Origin: Planktothrix sp. PCC 11201
Lineage (GTDB): Bacteria > Cyanobacteriota > Cyanobacteriia > Cyanobacteriales > Microcoleaceae
Direction of reading: 5' to 3'
Length of the DNA: 64,000 nucleotides
Assembly: GCF_900009135.1 (NCBI RefSeq)
Contig: NZ_LT797701.1
Coordinates: forward strand, 472,524-536,523
Shown here piece by piece: positions 10,398 to 17,971 of the stretch. Position 1 is the first letter of the stretch; each line of letters opens with the position of its first letter. The translations under genes were made by a program, and so were the position numbers. A model generated the notes under the pieces. It saw nothing but the letters and a program-made list of their open reading frames with translations. It did not search any database and was not told the origin of the DNA.

Positions 10398-10527
10398 GTA
10401 ATTAGTAATCAGTAATCAGTTATTAGTCATCAGTCATCAGTTACTAGTCATCAGTCATCAGTTGAGGAGTTAATAAATTAACTGTAAACTTCTTAACTGA
10501 TAACTGTTGACTGTTAACTGATGACTG
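10398..10527. repeat. Short tandem repeats (TCATCAGT/TAATCAGT type)
   Basis: The gap between the phycobilisome-like gene and the small repeat protein gene is filled by degenerate 7-8-bp units such as AGTAATC and AGTCATC, with an inverted set (AACTGATAACTG) near 10495-10527 that could fold back. It belongs to the same family as the array at 7166-7215. Confidence 0.6.
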
Positions 10528-10529
10528 AT

Positions 10530-10796
10530 TTAAAATAAACCCATTAAATCGTCGATGGTGACATCAAGTTGATCCGGGGTATTAGAAGCCGAAGCAGGTA
10601 CAATCGGCATAACTCCGACCTGGGGAACTCCTTCCCAATCAATCCGTTGAAAAAAATCAGCGACGGATAGGGTTAAATTGGACTGTGATGAAGCAGTTGC
10701 ATGACTCTTTTCCTCCCTGATGGGTGTGCCTAACCAGTTTAAGTTACTGAAAAAGTCTTGAACAGAATTACTGAGCCAACCCGGGGGATTGTTCAT
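10530..10796 (-). CDS. Small protein with two DFFxxxxWxG motifs (slr0145-like)
   Basis: This 88-aa protein carries an internal repeat: SVQDFFSNLNWLGTP (about 11-25) and SVADFFQRIDWEGVP (about 44-58), that is, DFFxxxxWxGxP twice. The rest is low-complexity Ser/Thr/Ala linker, and the C-terminus ends in an acidic helix DDLMGLF. Its ATG overlaps the stop codon of the upstream V4R gene (ATGA at 10793-10796), so the two are translationally coupled. Position matches slr0145 of Synechocystis. The repeated aromatic motif looks like a docking peptide; that is inference. Confidence 0.8.
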   Translation of the reverse strand: MNNPPGWLSNSVQDFFSNLNWLGTPIREEKSHATASSQSNLTLSVADFFQRIDWEGVPQVGVMPIVPASASNTPDQLDVTIDDLMGLF

Positions 10797-11494
10797 CGCA
10801 ACACCACTCCATCCTGTAATTTTCGCTGAATATCCCGGGCGGTGGCTCCTTCATTCAGCCAAAAACCCGCAGCATCGATCCGGTCTGGGTTTCCCAAAAG
10901 AAACTTACAATAGGTTTCTCCCATGGAATAACATTGCAGTTCGATACAACTTAGGCTTTTCTTAACCAAATTGCTAAAAAATCCGGCAAATAATCCGGCG
11001 TAAATATGACAAACGGGTTTTCCCACATCCCCTAACGTCCGGGCAACAGCTGAGTCAAATAGGTTAATAAAGATACAGCCATGTTTGCGATCGCTCATAT
11101 CTACTTCCCAGCGTCCCCAACCTTGGGCAGTGAAAGGCCACCACCAAGTTTCCAGGAGAAACATCAGGTTAGACTGTCGAATACTTTGACCAAATTCGGC
11201 TTCATACCACTGCTGGAAAAAGGCAGCATCCTTAACGCCCCATTCCTTGCCAATGGTATACATGATCACCGAGGAGGCACTACCGACTTCTTCCTCTAAT
11301 CCTTCGACCAAACCGATGATAAAATCTTCACTGGTAAAGATATTTCGCATTTGATTCCAGTCCGTGACCGTACCCATAGACGGATCAAAGCTGAAGAAAT
11401 CTTGAAATCGATAATGATTATGGGCTTTAGGATTACTTATTTTGAGTTTGGACTGATGCTCAACAGGATGTTGAGGGGCGGCGCTTGAAGCCAT
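10793..11494 (-). CDS. V4R-domain protein (slr0144-like)
   Basis: This 233-aa protein has a V4R domain with CHIYAGLFAGFFSNLVKK and CIELQCYSMGETYCKFLLG in its C-terminal half. I chose the ATG at 11494, three codons inside the longest frame, because AAGGAG at about 11504-11509 is 10 nt from it but only 1 nt from the ATG at 11503. It heads the set V4R, small repeat protein, phycobilisome-like, V4R. The N-terminal YRFQDFFSF recalls the DFF motif of the following small protein. The likely role is in photosystem II assembly or tetrapyrrole handling, by analogy with slr0144. Confidence 0.88.
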   Translation of the reverse strand: MASSAAPQHPVEHQSKLKISNPKAHNHYRFQDFFSFDPSMGTVTDWNQMRNIFTSEDFIIGLVEGLEEEVGSASSVIMYTIGKEWGVKDAAFFQQWYEAEFGQSIRQSNLMFLLETWWWPFTAQGWGRWEVDMSDRKHGCIFINLFDSAVARTLGDVGKPVCHIYAGLFAGFFSNLVKKSLSCIELQCYSMGETYCKFLLGNPDRIDAAGFWLNEGATARDIQRKLQDGVVLR

Positions 11495-11885
11495 TAGCTG
11501 CATACTCCTTTTTAATCTACAGGGTTCAAAATTGGGGTCAAATTTCTCAACCTAGGACTGACAAACAGTAGGGAACACCGGAATAGGGAACAGGGGTATA
11601 CCTCTTGCCTCTTGCCCCTTTCTTTGGTGGATTCAAGTTATAGGGGATTAATTCTCCTGGCGGATGTTCTGAGTCAGTTTGATTAATGCACCTGTTGTAT
11701 CTAATTTAACTCGATTCTTTGCCATGAAGCACTACATTTTTTAGGAGTCACTGACAGATGGGGAAATCAACACCGCTGTTGAGGGGAGTGGGTATCAGAT
11801 TTTGGAATTAATTTTTGTTTAAGTCGCCATAGGTTCAAAAATTAAATCAAGAGGAAGTTGGCGATCGCTCACCCACTTCCTCTGA
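11495..11885. other. Intergenic region, promoter side of the V4R set
   Basis: This gap holds the upstream region of the V4R set and the region beyond the sulfatase remnant. There is a short dispersed repeat (AGGGAACACCGGAATAGGGAACAGGGG near 11570-11597) and a hairpin at 11850-11883. I see no coding sequence. Confidence 0.5.
11850..11883 (-). terminator. Hairpin after the sulfatase remnant
   Basis: AGAGGAAGT (11850-11858) pairs with ACTTCCTCT (11875-11883) around a loop that includes a HIP1 site GCGATCGC. It sits just past the stop codon of the sulfatase remnant and probably was its terminator. Confidence 0.5.
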
Positions 11886-12415
11886 TCAATTAAACAAGAA
11901 ATCGGGTTGACCTGTCACTTCAAACTCAAAGTGTAACTGGTGACGACCCTCTGGGACAGGCTCTACAGAATGGACATGATACAGCGATCGCCCGACATAG
12001 TTATGAACCCAGTGGAGTTTACCATCTTGGACATAGAAGGAATAGCCACTATCATTTCCCCCATGGGCGAGTAATATTCCTTCGGCTCCCCCCGTGGGAA
12101 TTTCCACATCAGCCGTGATACGGAGTGGTTATCATAAACCAATTCTGGATAATATTGGTGGGTTTCTCCGCCCAAAAAACCATAAAAACGTTCAAAACCA
12201 CGACCAATGGGCCAGCGATCATAGGGGCCAGCGGCAGAAAGTTGCTCTGAGGGGGTTAAATGCCATTTTCCCAGGGCGTAGGTGTTATAACCCTTCTGGA
12301 GTAAAATTTCTGAAAGAAAACCGTTTTCAAACGGAATATTCCCATTTCCCCCAGGATAGCCCGTTGAGCCTTCGGTAATGCAGGCCAGGGCGTTAGAATT
12401 TCGCCGGAATTTTCG
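11886..12415 (-). pseudogene. Arylsulfatase remnant (truncated, internally deleted)
   Basis: Two pieces of an arylsulfatase survive. From about 12412 to 12130 one frame reads ALACITEGSTGYPGG..., LGKWHLTPSEQ and GRGFERFYGFLGGETHQYYP, the region just after the active site in sulfatases. After DNHSV the match jumps to another frame, ITADVEIPTGGAEGILLAHGG... to the stop at 11886, which is the C-terminal domain. The N-terminus with the CxPxR formylglycine motif and several hundred central residues are missing, and an in-frame stop lies upstream at about 12416. The gene cannot make a sulfatase. Confidence 0.85.
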
Positions 12416-12476
12416 TTAATTATCATTAACAAAAATCAACCCGCCCTCTTGCACTACAACAAATAATATTGATATC

Positions 12477-13727
12477 CTACTGAACTAAACGGATAAATTT
12501 CTTTTTGCCAACTTGCAGAACTTTACCCTTTAATTCATCACTAGAATTAAATATTAAATCAATTTCAGAAATGCGATCGCCATCTAATTTAACCGCCCCG
12601 CCTTGAATTTCTCGCCGCGCTTCACTGCTGGTTTTACACAACTTACTCGCACTAAGAATATAGAATAACTTAGCGGGAAATTGAATCTCAGCCAGGGAAA
12701 ACTCCGGGACTGCTTCTGCGGTTTTAGCATCCCCTTGAACTAAGGTTAAAGACGCTTTTTGAGCCTCTAATGCGGCTTCTTTTCCATGAAATTGAGACGC
12801 GATTTCCAACCCTAATAACTTTTGTTTTTCCCGAGGATTCTCCGGTAATTCATCCAAAGGAAGATTAGTGAGCAGTTCAAAATATTGGTTTAATAGATTA
12901 TCCTGAACCTTCTCTAATTTAGAATACATGGCTAAGGGATCTTCCGATAACGCCACATAATTTCCTAGGGACTTCGACATTTTTTGTACCCCATCTGTCC
13001 CAATCAAAATTGGCATTAATAAACCAAATTGAGGTTTTTGTCCGAAATGCCTTTGTAAATCTCGTCCCACGGCTAAATTAAACTTTTGATCCGTGCCGCC
13101 GATTTCAATATCCGCCTCCACCGCCACGGAATCATAACCCTGCATTAACGGATAGAGAAATTCATGCAAATAGATCGGATTTTCCTGTTCAAACCGCAAG
13201 GAAAAACCCTCTTTTGCTAACATTTGTCCGACGGTCATGGTTGCCAATAATTCTAATATTTTAGGCAAATTTAATTTTGATAACCATTCCGAATTGTAGC
13301 GAATTTCCAAGCGTCCAGGGGTATCAAAATCTAAAATCGGACGCAGTTGTTCTAAATAAGTTTGAGCATTTTTCTGTACATCTTCCGAGGTTAATTGGCG
13401 GCGGACTTCGGATTTTCCCGTGGGGTCACCAATTCTAGCGGTAAAATCCCCAATAATCAATACAGCGATATGACCCGCATCTTGAAAAGCGCGTAACTTG
13501 CGAATCGGAATGCTATGTCCCAAATGAATATCCGATGCCGTGGGGTCAATGCCAAATTTAACTCTGAGGGGTCGATTGGTGGTTAATAATCGTTGACCTA
13601 AATTTTCATCTGGGTTCCCAGAGTTGATAATTTCAGGGAAAATTTCAGTCACGCCGCGGCGAAGGGAGGGAGAATCCTGTAGAGATAGCGCCGATTCCAG
13701 GGGTACAGAAGGTTGACTCAATGCCAT
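12477..13727 (-). CDS. tyrS: Tyrosyl-tRNA synthetase
   Basis: This 416-aa class I enzyme charges tRNA-Tyr. The HIGH-like motif appears as HLGH in [17 protein letters not shown] (about 60-76), followed by [14 protein letters not shown], and the KMSKS loop is intact in QKMSKSLGN. The C-terminal ~65 residues form an S4-type RNA-binding domain ending in GKKKFIRLV. Length and motifs fit the TyrZ/TyrRS-2-like branch used by cyanobacteria. It is a single gene, divergent from the PBP gene. No T-box is evident upstream. Confidence 0.96.
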   Translation of the reverse strand: MALSQPSVPLESALSLQDSPSLRRGVTEIFPEIINSGNPDENLGQRLLTTNRPLRVKFGIDPTASDIHLGHSIPIRKLRAFQDAGHIAVLIIGDFTARIGDPTGKSEVRRQLTSEDVQKNAQTYLEQLRPILDFDTPGRLEIRYNSEWLSKLNLPKILELLATMTVGQMLAKEGFSLRFEQENPIYLHEFLYPLMQGYDSVAVEADIEIGGTDQKFNLAVGRDLQRHFGQKPQFGLLMPILIGTDGVQKMSKSLGNYVALSEDPLAMYSKLEKVQDNLLNQYFELLTNLPLDELPENPREKQKLLGLEIASQFHGKEAALEAQKASLTLVQGDAKTAEAVPEFSLAEIQFPAKLFYILSASKLCKTSSEARREIQGGAVKLDGDRISEIDLIFNSSDELKGKVLQVGKKKFIRLVQ

Positions 13728-13998
13728 GATCTTAAAAATTTTTTGCCAATTAGGGTAAAATCCGTTAACCTTGATCCCGGACTAGAAATTTTGATCTTCC
13801 GGCTAGGATTCTTATGATTTCCTACGGTCGTAGAGACCAAATCCGATCCATCCACAACTTGCACAAAATGTGCATTTAGGGTTTAACCGCATAATGTTAA
13901 TGTTATATGCTATCACTGTCAGCTAAAAAAAGTTATATTTCTGTCTGCAAGCCCTAAATGTTGTGTAGCCCTGTTTTCATTGAGGGAGTAAATTAAAC

Positions 13999-15927
13999 GT
14001 GTCATCAACTAATGCAATCCCACGCGATGTTAGGGTCAACAACCCTTCAACGTTGTTTGACTTTGTGCAGTCGGTCAGCAAAGTAACGGCCGGAACCTTG
14101 CTCGGCGTTACGATGTTAACCAGTTCGGTCGTGGCTGGAGGGTTAGTCGGTTTAGCGGTCAGTTTCCGTAACCTTCCCGATGTGCGGGTATTACAGAACT
14201 ATGTGCCCACGGAAACCACCCATATCTACGATATTAAGGGGGTTCCTTTGGCCAGCCTCCATGATGAGGCCAATCGTGAAGTAGTCTCCCTCAACGAGAT
14301 ATCTCCCCATCTGAAACGGGCTGTAATCGCGATTGAAGATAGCAATTTCTTCTATCACAAGGGAATTAACCCGACGGGGATTGTACGGGCGTTTATCGCT
14401 AACTTTGAACGGGGTTCCACCGTGGAGGGGGGTTCTACCCTGACCATGCAGTTGGTGAAAAACCTATTTTTATCCCCGAATCGTACCATGAGCCGGAAAG
14501 CCGCGGAAGCGGTGATGGCGATTCGTTTAGAGCAGATTTTATCAAAAGACGAAATTTTAGAACTGTATCTAAATCAGGTCTATTGGGGTCATAACCTTTA
14601 TGGGGTGGAAACCGCAGCCCGTAGTTATTTTAATAAATCGGCGAAGGACTTAACCCTGGCGGAATCAGCAATGATGGCGGGTCTGATTCCAGCACCGGAG
14701 GATTATAGTCCCTTTGTGGATTACAAGAAAGCCAAACAGAGACAGTTAACGGTTTTGAAGCGGATGCGAGAACTTCAATGGATTACCCCCCAAGAAGAAG
14801 CCGAAGCCAAAAAACAAACCCTACTGGTGGGCAAAATTACCTCCTTTAGCAGCAGCCGTCTTCCCTATGTGACGGAGGCAGTTGTCCAGGAGCTTTCCGA
14901 ACGCTTTGGTCGGGAGGCCGTTCTCAAGGGCGGAATGCGGATTCAAACCACCATTGATATGAATTTTCAACGGATGGCAGAGAAAACCGTCAGTGAGTGG
15001 CATGAGAACTTGTACTATCAAGGGGTTTATAACAGTTTACAAAATGGTCAAATTGCCCTGGTAGCCATTGACCCCCGCACCCATTTTGTCAAGGCAATGG
15101 TGGGGGGGGCCGATTATAAAACCAGTCAGTATAATCGGGCGATTCAAGCCCTCCGTCAACCCGGCTCTGCCTTCAAACCCTTTGTTTATTATGCAGCCTT
15201 TGCCACTGGCAAATATGGGCCAGATTCCACGGTTTATGATAGCCCGGTGAGTTATCCCGATGGCTATGGCTATTATTCTCCGCAAAACTACGGAGGCGGT
15301 TTCTCCGGGGCGGTGAGTATTCGCACGGCTTTGGAACATTCCTTAAATGTTCCGGCGGTCAAACTGGGTCAGGAGGTGGGACTAAATCAGGTGATTGAGG
15401 TTTGTCGAGTCCTGGGGATTAAGAGTCCAATTGAACCGGTTATCTCCCTACCTTTGGGGTCGGTGGATTTAACCCCGATGGAAATGGCCGGAGCCTATGC
15501 CACCTTTGCCAATGATGGCTGGCACTCTGAACCCACGTTTATTGTCCAGGTTACCGATAGTCAGGGCAACATTCTACTGGATAATACCCCGAAACCTCGA
15601 TTAGTCTTGGATCAATGGGCTGTGGCATCCCTAAATAGTGTGTTACAAGGAGTGATTAGTCGGGGGACAGCAACCCGAGCCCAAATTGGACGTCCGGCGG
15701 CGGGAAAAACTGGAACCACTTCTTCTGAACGGGATATCTGGTTTGCCGGATATACTCCCGATTTAGCCACGGCCGTTTGGGTGGGAAATGATGATTATAC
15801 TCCCCTAACCTATGGAGCAACCGGAGGAACCATTGTGGCTCCCATCTGGCGTGACTTTATGTCACAAGCCTTAGATGGAAAACCGGTAACTTCTTTTAAA
15901 CCGCCTTCGGCCTATACCAAACCTTAA
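13999..15927 (+). CDS. Class A penicillin-binding protein (PBP1A family)
   Basis: This 642-aa bifunctional peptidoglycan synthase has an N-terminal membrane anchor (about 30-58), a GT51 transglycosylase domain (about 75-250: EDSNFFYHKGI, GGSTLTMQLVKNLFL) and a transpeptidase domain with SxxK as SAFK in RQPGSAFKPF, SxN as SLN in EHSLNVPAVK, and KTGT in AGKTGTTSSERD. The start is GTG, chosen because GAGGGAG lies about 10 nt upstream. It acts on the periplasmic side. It appears to be monocistronic, with a possible 26-codon ORF downstream. Confidence 0.95.
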   Translation: MSSTNAIPRDVRVNNPSTLFDFVQSVSKVTAGTLLGVTMLTSSVVAGGLVGLAVSFRNLPDVRVLQNYVPTETTHIYDIKGVPLASLHDEANREVVSLNEISPHLKRAVIAIEDSNFFYHKGINPTGIVRAFIANFERGSTVEGGSTLTMQLVKNLFLSPNRTMSRKAAEAVMAIRLEQILSKDEILELYLNQVYWGHNLYGVETAARSYFNKSAKDLTLAESAMMAGLIPAPEDYSPFVDYKKAKQRQLTVLKRMRELQWITPQEEAEAKKQTLLVGKITSFSSSRLPYVTEAVVQELSERFGREAVLKGGMRIQTTIDMNFQRMAEKTVSEWHENLYYQGVYNSLQNGQIALVAIDPRTHFVKAMVGGADYKTSQYNRAIQALRQPGSAFKPFVYYAAFATGKYGPDSTVYDSPVSYPDGYGYYSPQNYGGGFSGAVSIRTALEHSLNVPAVKLGQEVGLNQVIEVCRVLGIKSPIEPVISLPLGSVDLTPMEMAGAYATFANDGWHSEPTFIVQVTDSQGNILLDNTPKPRLVLDQWAVASLNSVLQGVISRGTATRAQIGRPAAGKTGTTSSERDIWFAGYTPDLATAVWVGNDDYTPLTYGATGGTIVAPIWRDFMSQALDGKPVTSFKPPSAYTKP

Positions 15928-16271
15928 TTCTGAATGGGGTTTTGACCCAGGTCAATAATTTTTCCCTGGAGGAGAGTAGAATGAAGGCAGCACTACTCGC
16001 TAAGTATGCCTGTGTCTGGCTCTGTGGGAATGGGCTGAAAAGTTATTCCTTTAATTTTTGATATAGCAGTCGCGCCCAACGGTTAGGACAAAGATTGACC
16101 CAGCAAATCTGACGGCGAAGTCTTTCCCCCCTGTTGTCGTTCGACTAACGCTCACGGCGCTGCCTGTTGCGGTGTTCCCTATTGCCTGCTATATAAGTGT
16201 CTGGGAATTGGCTTTAGTCACTATTCCCTACTTGTTGGAAATTTTTTTTATACGTTAGGATCTAATTTGTT
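15928..16271. other. Intergenic region with possible tiny ORF and dispersed repeats
   Basis: This gap contains the candidate small ORF at 15981-16061 and, after it, a dispersed element starting TATAGCAGTCGC (about 16062) and ending GCCTGCTATATA (about 16183-16194), which form an imperfect inverted repeat. Nothing else is recognisable. Confidence 0.45.
15981..16061 (+). CDS. Possible 26-aa small protein
   Basis: The frame ATGAAGGCAGCACTACTCGC to TGA encodes MKAALLAKYACVWLCGNGLK plus SYSFNF. It is preceded by a strong ribosome-binding sequence GGAGGAG (about 15968-15974), 6 nt from the ATG, and lies 53 nt after the PBP gene. The peptide is hydrophobic with two cysteines. There is no other support, so it may be chance. 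Confidence 0.25.
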   Translation: MKAALLAKYACVWLCGNGLKSYSFNF

Positions 16272-16499
16272 ATGGAAAAGAATACATTTTCTTCGCCAAA
16301 TGTGACTCAGAAAGTGGAAGTTTCAATTCACATTGATTCTGAGTTACTCGATCAAATCAAACATCTCACCAATGACCCTAGCAAGGTGATTGAAACAGCC
16401 CTGCGCCAATGGCTTAGAGGAGAGCGTCCAGAGGATGAACTAGCTTTGACACTCCAACGAAACCCTCCGGTTCCGCCTCGAGGGGAATGGAACGATTAA
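16272..16499 (+). CDS. Small ribbon-helix-helix/CcdA-like antitoxin-type protein
   Basis: This 75-aa protein has a central VEVSIHIDSELLDQIKHLTN followed by SKVIETALRQWL, a beta-strand plus two helices as in ribbon-helix-helix DNA-binding antitoxins. The C-terminus is Pro-rich (NPPVPPRGEW). No toxin gene is adjacent; a dispersed palindrome and the TnpB element lie immediately downstream and may have displaced a partner. The role as antitoxin is inferred from fold only. Confidence 0.6.
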   Translation: MEKNTFSSPNVTQKVEVSIHIDSELLDQIKHLTNDPSKVIETALRQWLRGERPEDELALTLQRNPPVPPRGEWND

Positions 16500-16514
16500 A
16501 TCAGTTATCAATGT

Positions 16515-16538
16515 AGAGACGTGCCATGGCGCGTCTCT
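16515..16538. repeat. Dispersed palindrome, AGAGACG...CGTCTCT family
   Basis: AGAGACG (16515-16521) pairs with CGTCTCT (16532-16538) around TGCCATGGCG. Related copies lie at 20600-20628, 21768-21795 and, inside a coding region, 22835-22862. Confidence 0.7.
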
Positions 16539-16605
16539 AGCAGTTATCAGTCAAGAAGTGAATAGTTGATTAACTATTTATCGGAAGCATCTGAGAGATT
16601 GAAAA

Positions 16606-17938
16606 CTCAGTGTCTTCAGACTTGAGAGGAAAAGCGATTCAAGGGGTTAAAACCCCCGTGAATATTTCATTAATTCATGTTAGTATATCAGTGGGTCGAA
16701 AAATAAACAGAAGGAAATCCGAATGATAGTTCTGGAATACAAAATTAAAGGTAAAATAGATCAATACAAAGCGATTGATCAAGCCATTTGCACCACCCAA
16801 TTTATTCGCAACAAAGCGATTAGATATTGGATGGATGCACCCAGAGAGGAAAAAATTGATAAATTTGCCTTAAATAAATATTCTACGACTCTCAGAAAAG
16901 AATTTCCCTTTGTTGCCGACCTAAATTCAATGGCAGTCCAATCCGCCGCCGAGCGAGGATGGTCTGCCATTAGTCGTTTTTACGATAACTGCAAGAAACA
17001 AATTTCTGGCAAAAAAGGATATCCCCGATTCCAGAAAGATTGTCGTTCCGTTGAATATAAAACATCGGGATGGAAACTACACTCAACTAAAAGACAGATT
17101 ACCTTTACCGACAAAAACGGAATTGGCAAACTCAAGTTATTGGGGAAGTGGGATATCCAAACTTATAATGTTAAAGACATAAAACGGCTGCGTTTAATTC
17201 GTCGTGCCGATGGATATTACGCACAGTTTTGTCTGAATATTAATGTCACTGATATTCAACCGAAAACTGGAAGGGAAATTGGTCTTGATGTTGGTATTGA
17301 GTCGTTTTACACAGACTCTAACGGCTATCAAGAACCCAATCCCAAGTTTTTGAGAAAAGCTGAACAATCAATTAAGCAATCTCAGAGACAAATTTACAAA
17401 AAGGTTAAGGGTTCATCGGGGCGACGGAAAACGAGAAAAGTTTATGCTAAAAAACACTTAAAAGTAAGTAGACAACGGAATGAACACGCAAAGAGAGTAG
17501 CGCGTAACGTATGCACATCTAACGATGTAGTCGTCTACGAAGATTTAAGTGTTAGGAATCTGGTTAAAAACCATTGTTTGGCTAAATCAATTAGCGACGC
17601 AAGTTGGTATTTATTTCGACAATGGATAGAATATTTTGCGACTAAATTTGATAAATTAGCAATTCCTGTTACACCTCATTACACTTCGCAAAAATGTAGT
17701 AATTGTGGGGTAATAGTAAAAAAATCTCTATCAACGCGCACCCATGTTTGTAGTTGTGGATGTGAGTTACATAGAGATACAAATGCCGCTATTAATATTC
17801 TGAATCTTGGTCAACAAGCTAGGAGAGGGCATCTCCGAAGTAACGCTAATGGACTAGAAACCTCTGCTCTGCTTGATGAAAGTCTGGTTGAGTAAGTATC
17901 TAGGTTGAAGTTAGAATCTCAGTGTCTTCAGACCTGAG
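16606..17938 (+). mobile_element. IS200/IS605-type element carrying only tnpB
   Basis: The TnpB gene is bracketed by two nearly identical 21-nt imperfect hairpins, CTCAGTGTCTTCAGACTTGAG at 16606-16626 and the same with one change (ACCTGAG) at 17918-17938. Subterminal hairpins and the absence of inverted termini or target duplications are characteristic of this transposon family. There is no tnpA, so movement would need a transposase in trans. Exact ends are not determined. The right end lies 34 bp before the histidine kinase start. Confidence 0.7.
16723..17895 (+). CDS. tnpB: TnpB RNA-guided nuclease
   Basis: This 390-aa protein is an intact TnpB of the IS200/IS605 family. The RuvC catalytic triad is present: D189 in GLDVG, E273 in VVYEDLS and D352 in HRDTNAA. 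A zinc finger with C325, C328, C343 and C345/C347 lies between them. The N-terminal helix-turn-helix and OrfB region spans 1-180. Family members cut DNA guided by an omegaRNA that overlaps the 3' end of tnpB and the right end of the element. No TnpA gene accompanies it. Confidence 0.93.
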   Translation: MIVLEYKIKGKIDQYKAIDQAICTTQFIRNKAIRYWMDAPREEKIDKFALNKYSTTLRKEFPFVADLNSMAVQSAAERGWSAISRFYDNCKKQISGKKGYPRFQKDCRSVEYKTSGWKLHSTKRQITFTDKNGIGKLKLLGKWDIQTYNVKDIKRLRLIRRADGYYAQFCLNINVTDIQPKTGREIGLDVGIESFYTDSNGYQEPNPKFLRKAEQSIKQSQRQIYKKVKGSSGRRKTRKVYAKKHLKVSRQRNEHAKRVARNVCTSNDVVVYEDLSVRNLVKNHCLAKSISDASWYLFRQWIEYFATKFDKLAIPVTPHYTSQKCSNCGVIVKKSLSTRTHVCSCGCELHRDTNAAINILNLGQQARRGHLRSNANGLETSALLDESLVE

Positions 17939-17971
17939 AGTGTCAAGTTCACTATGTAGTCGCTAATCCGA

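Noticed and set aside
10398-10527. Possible CRISPR array
   Set aside because: The units are 7-8 bp and run directly into each other without spacers, as in short tandem repeats.
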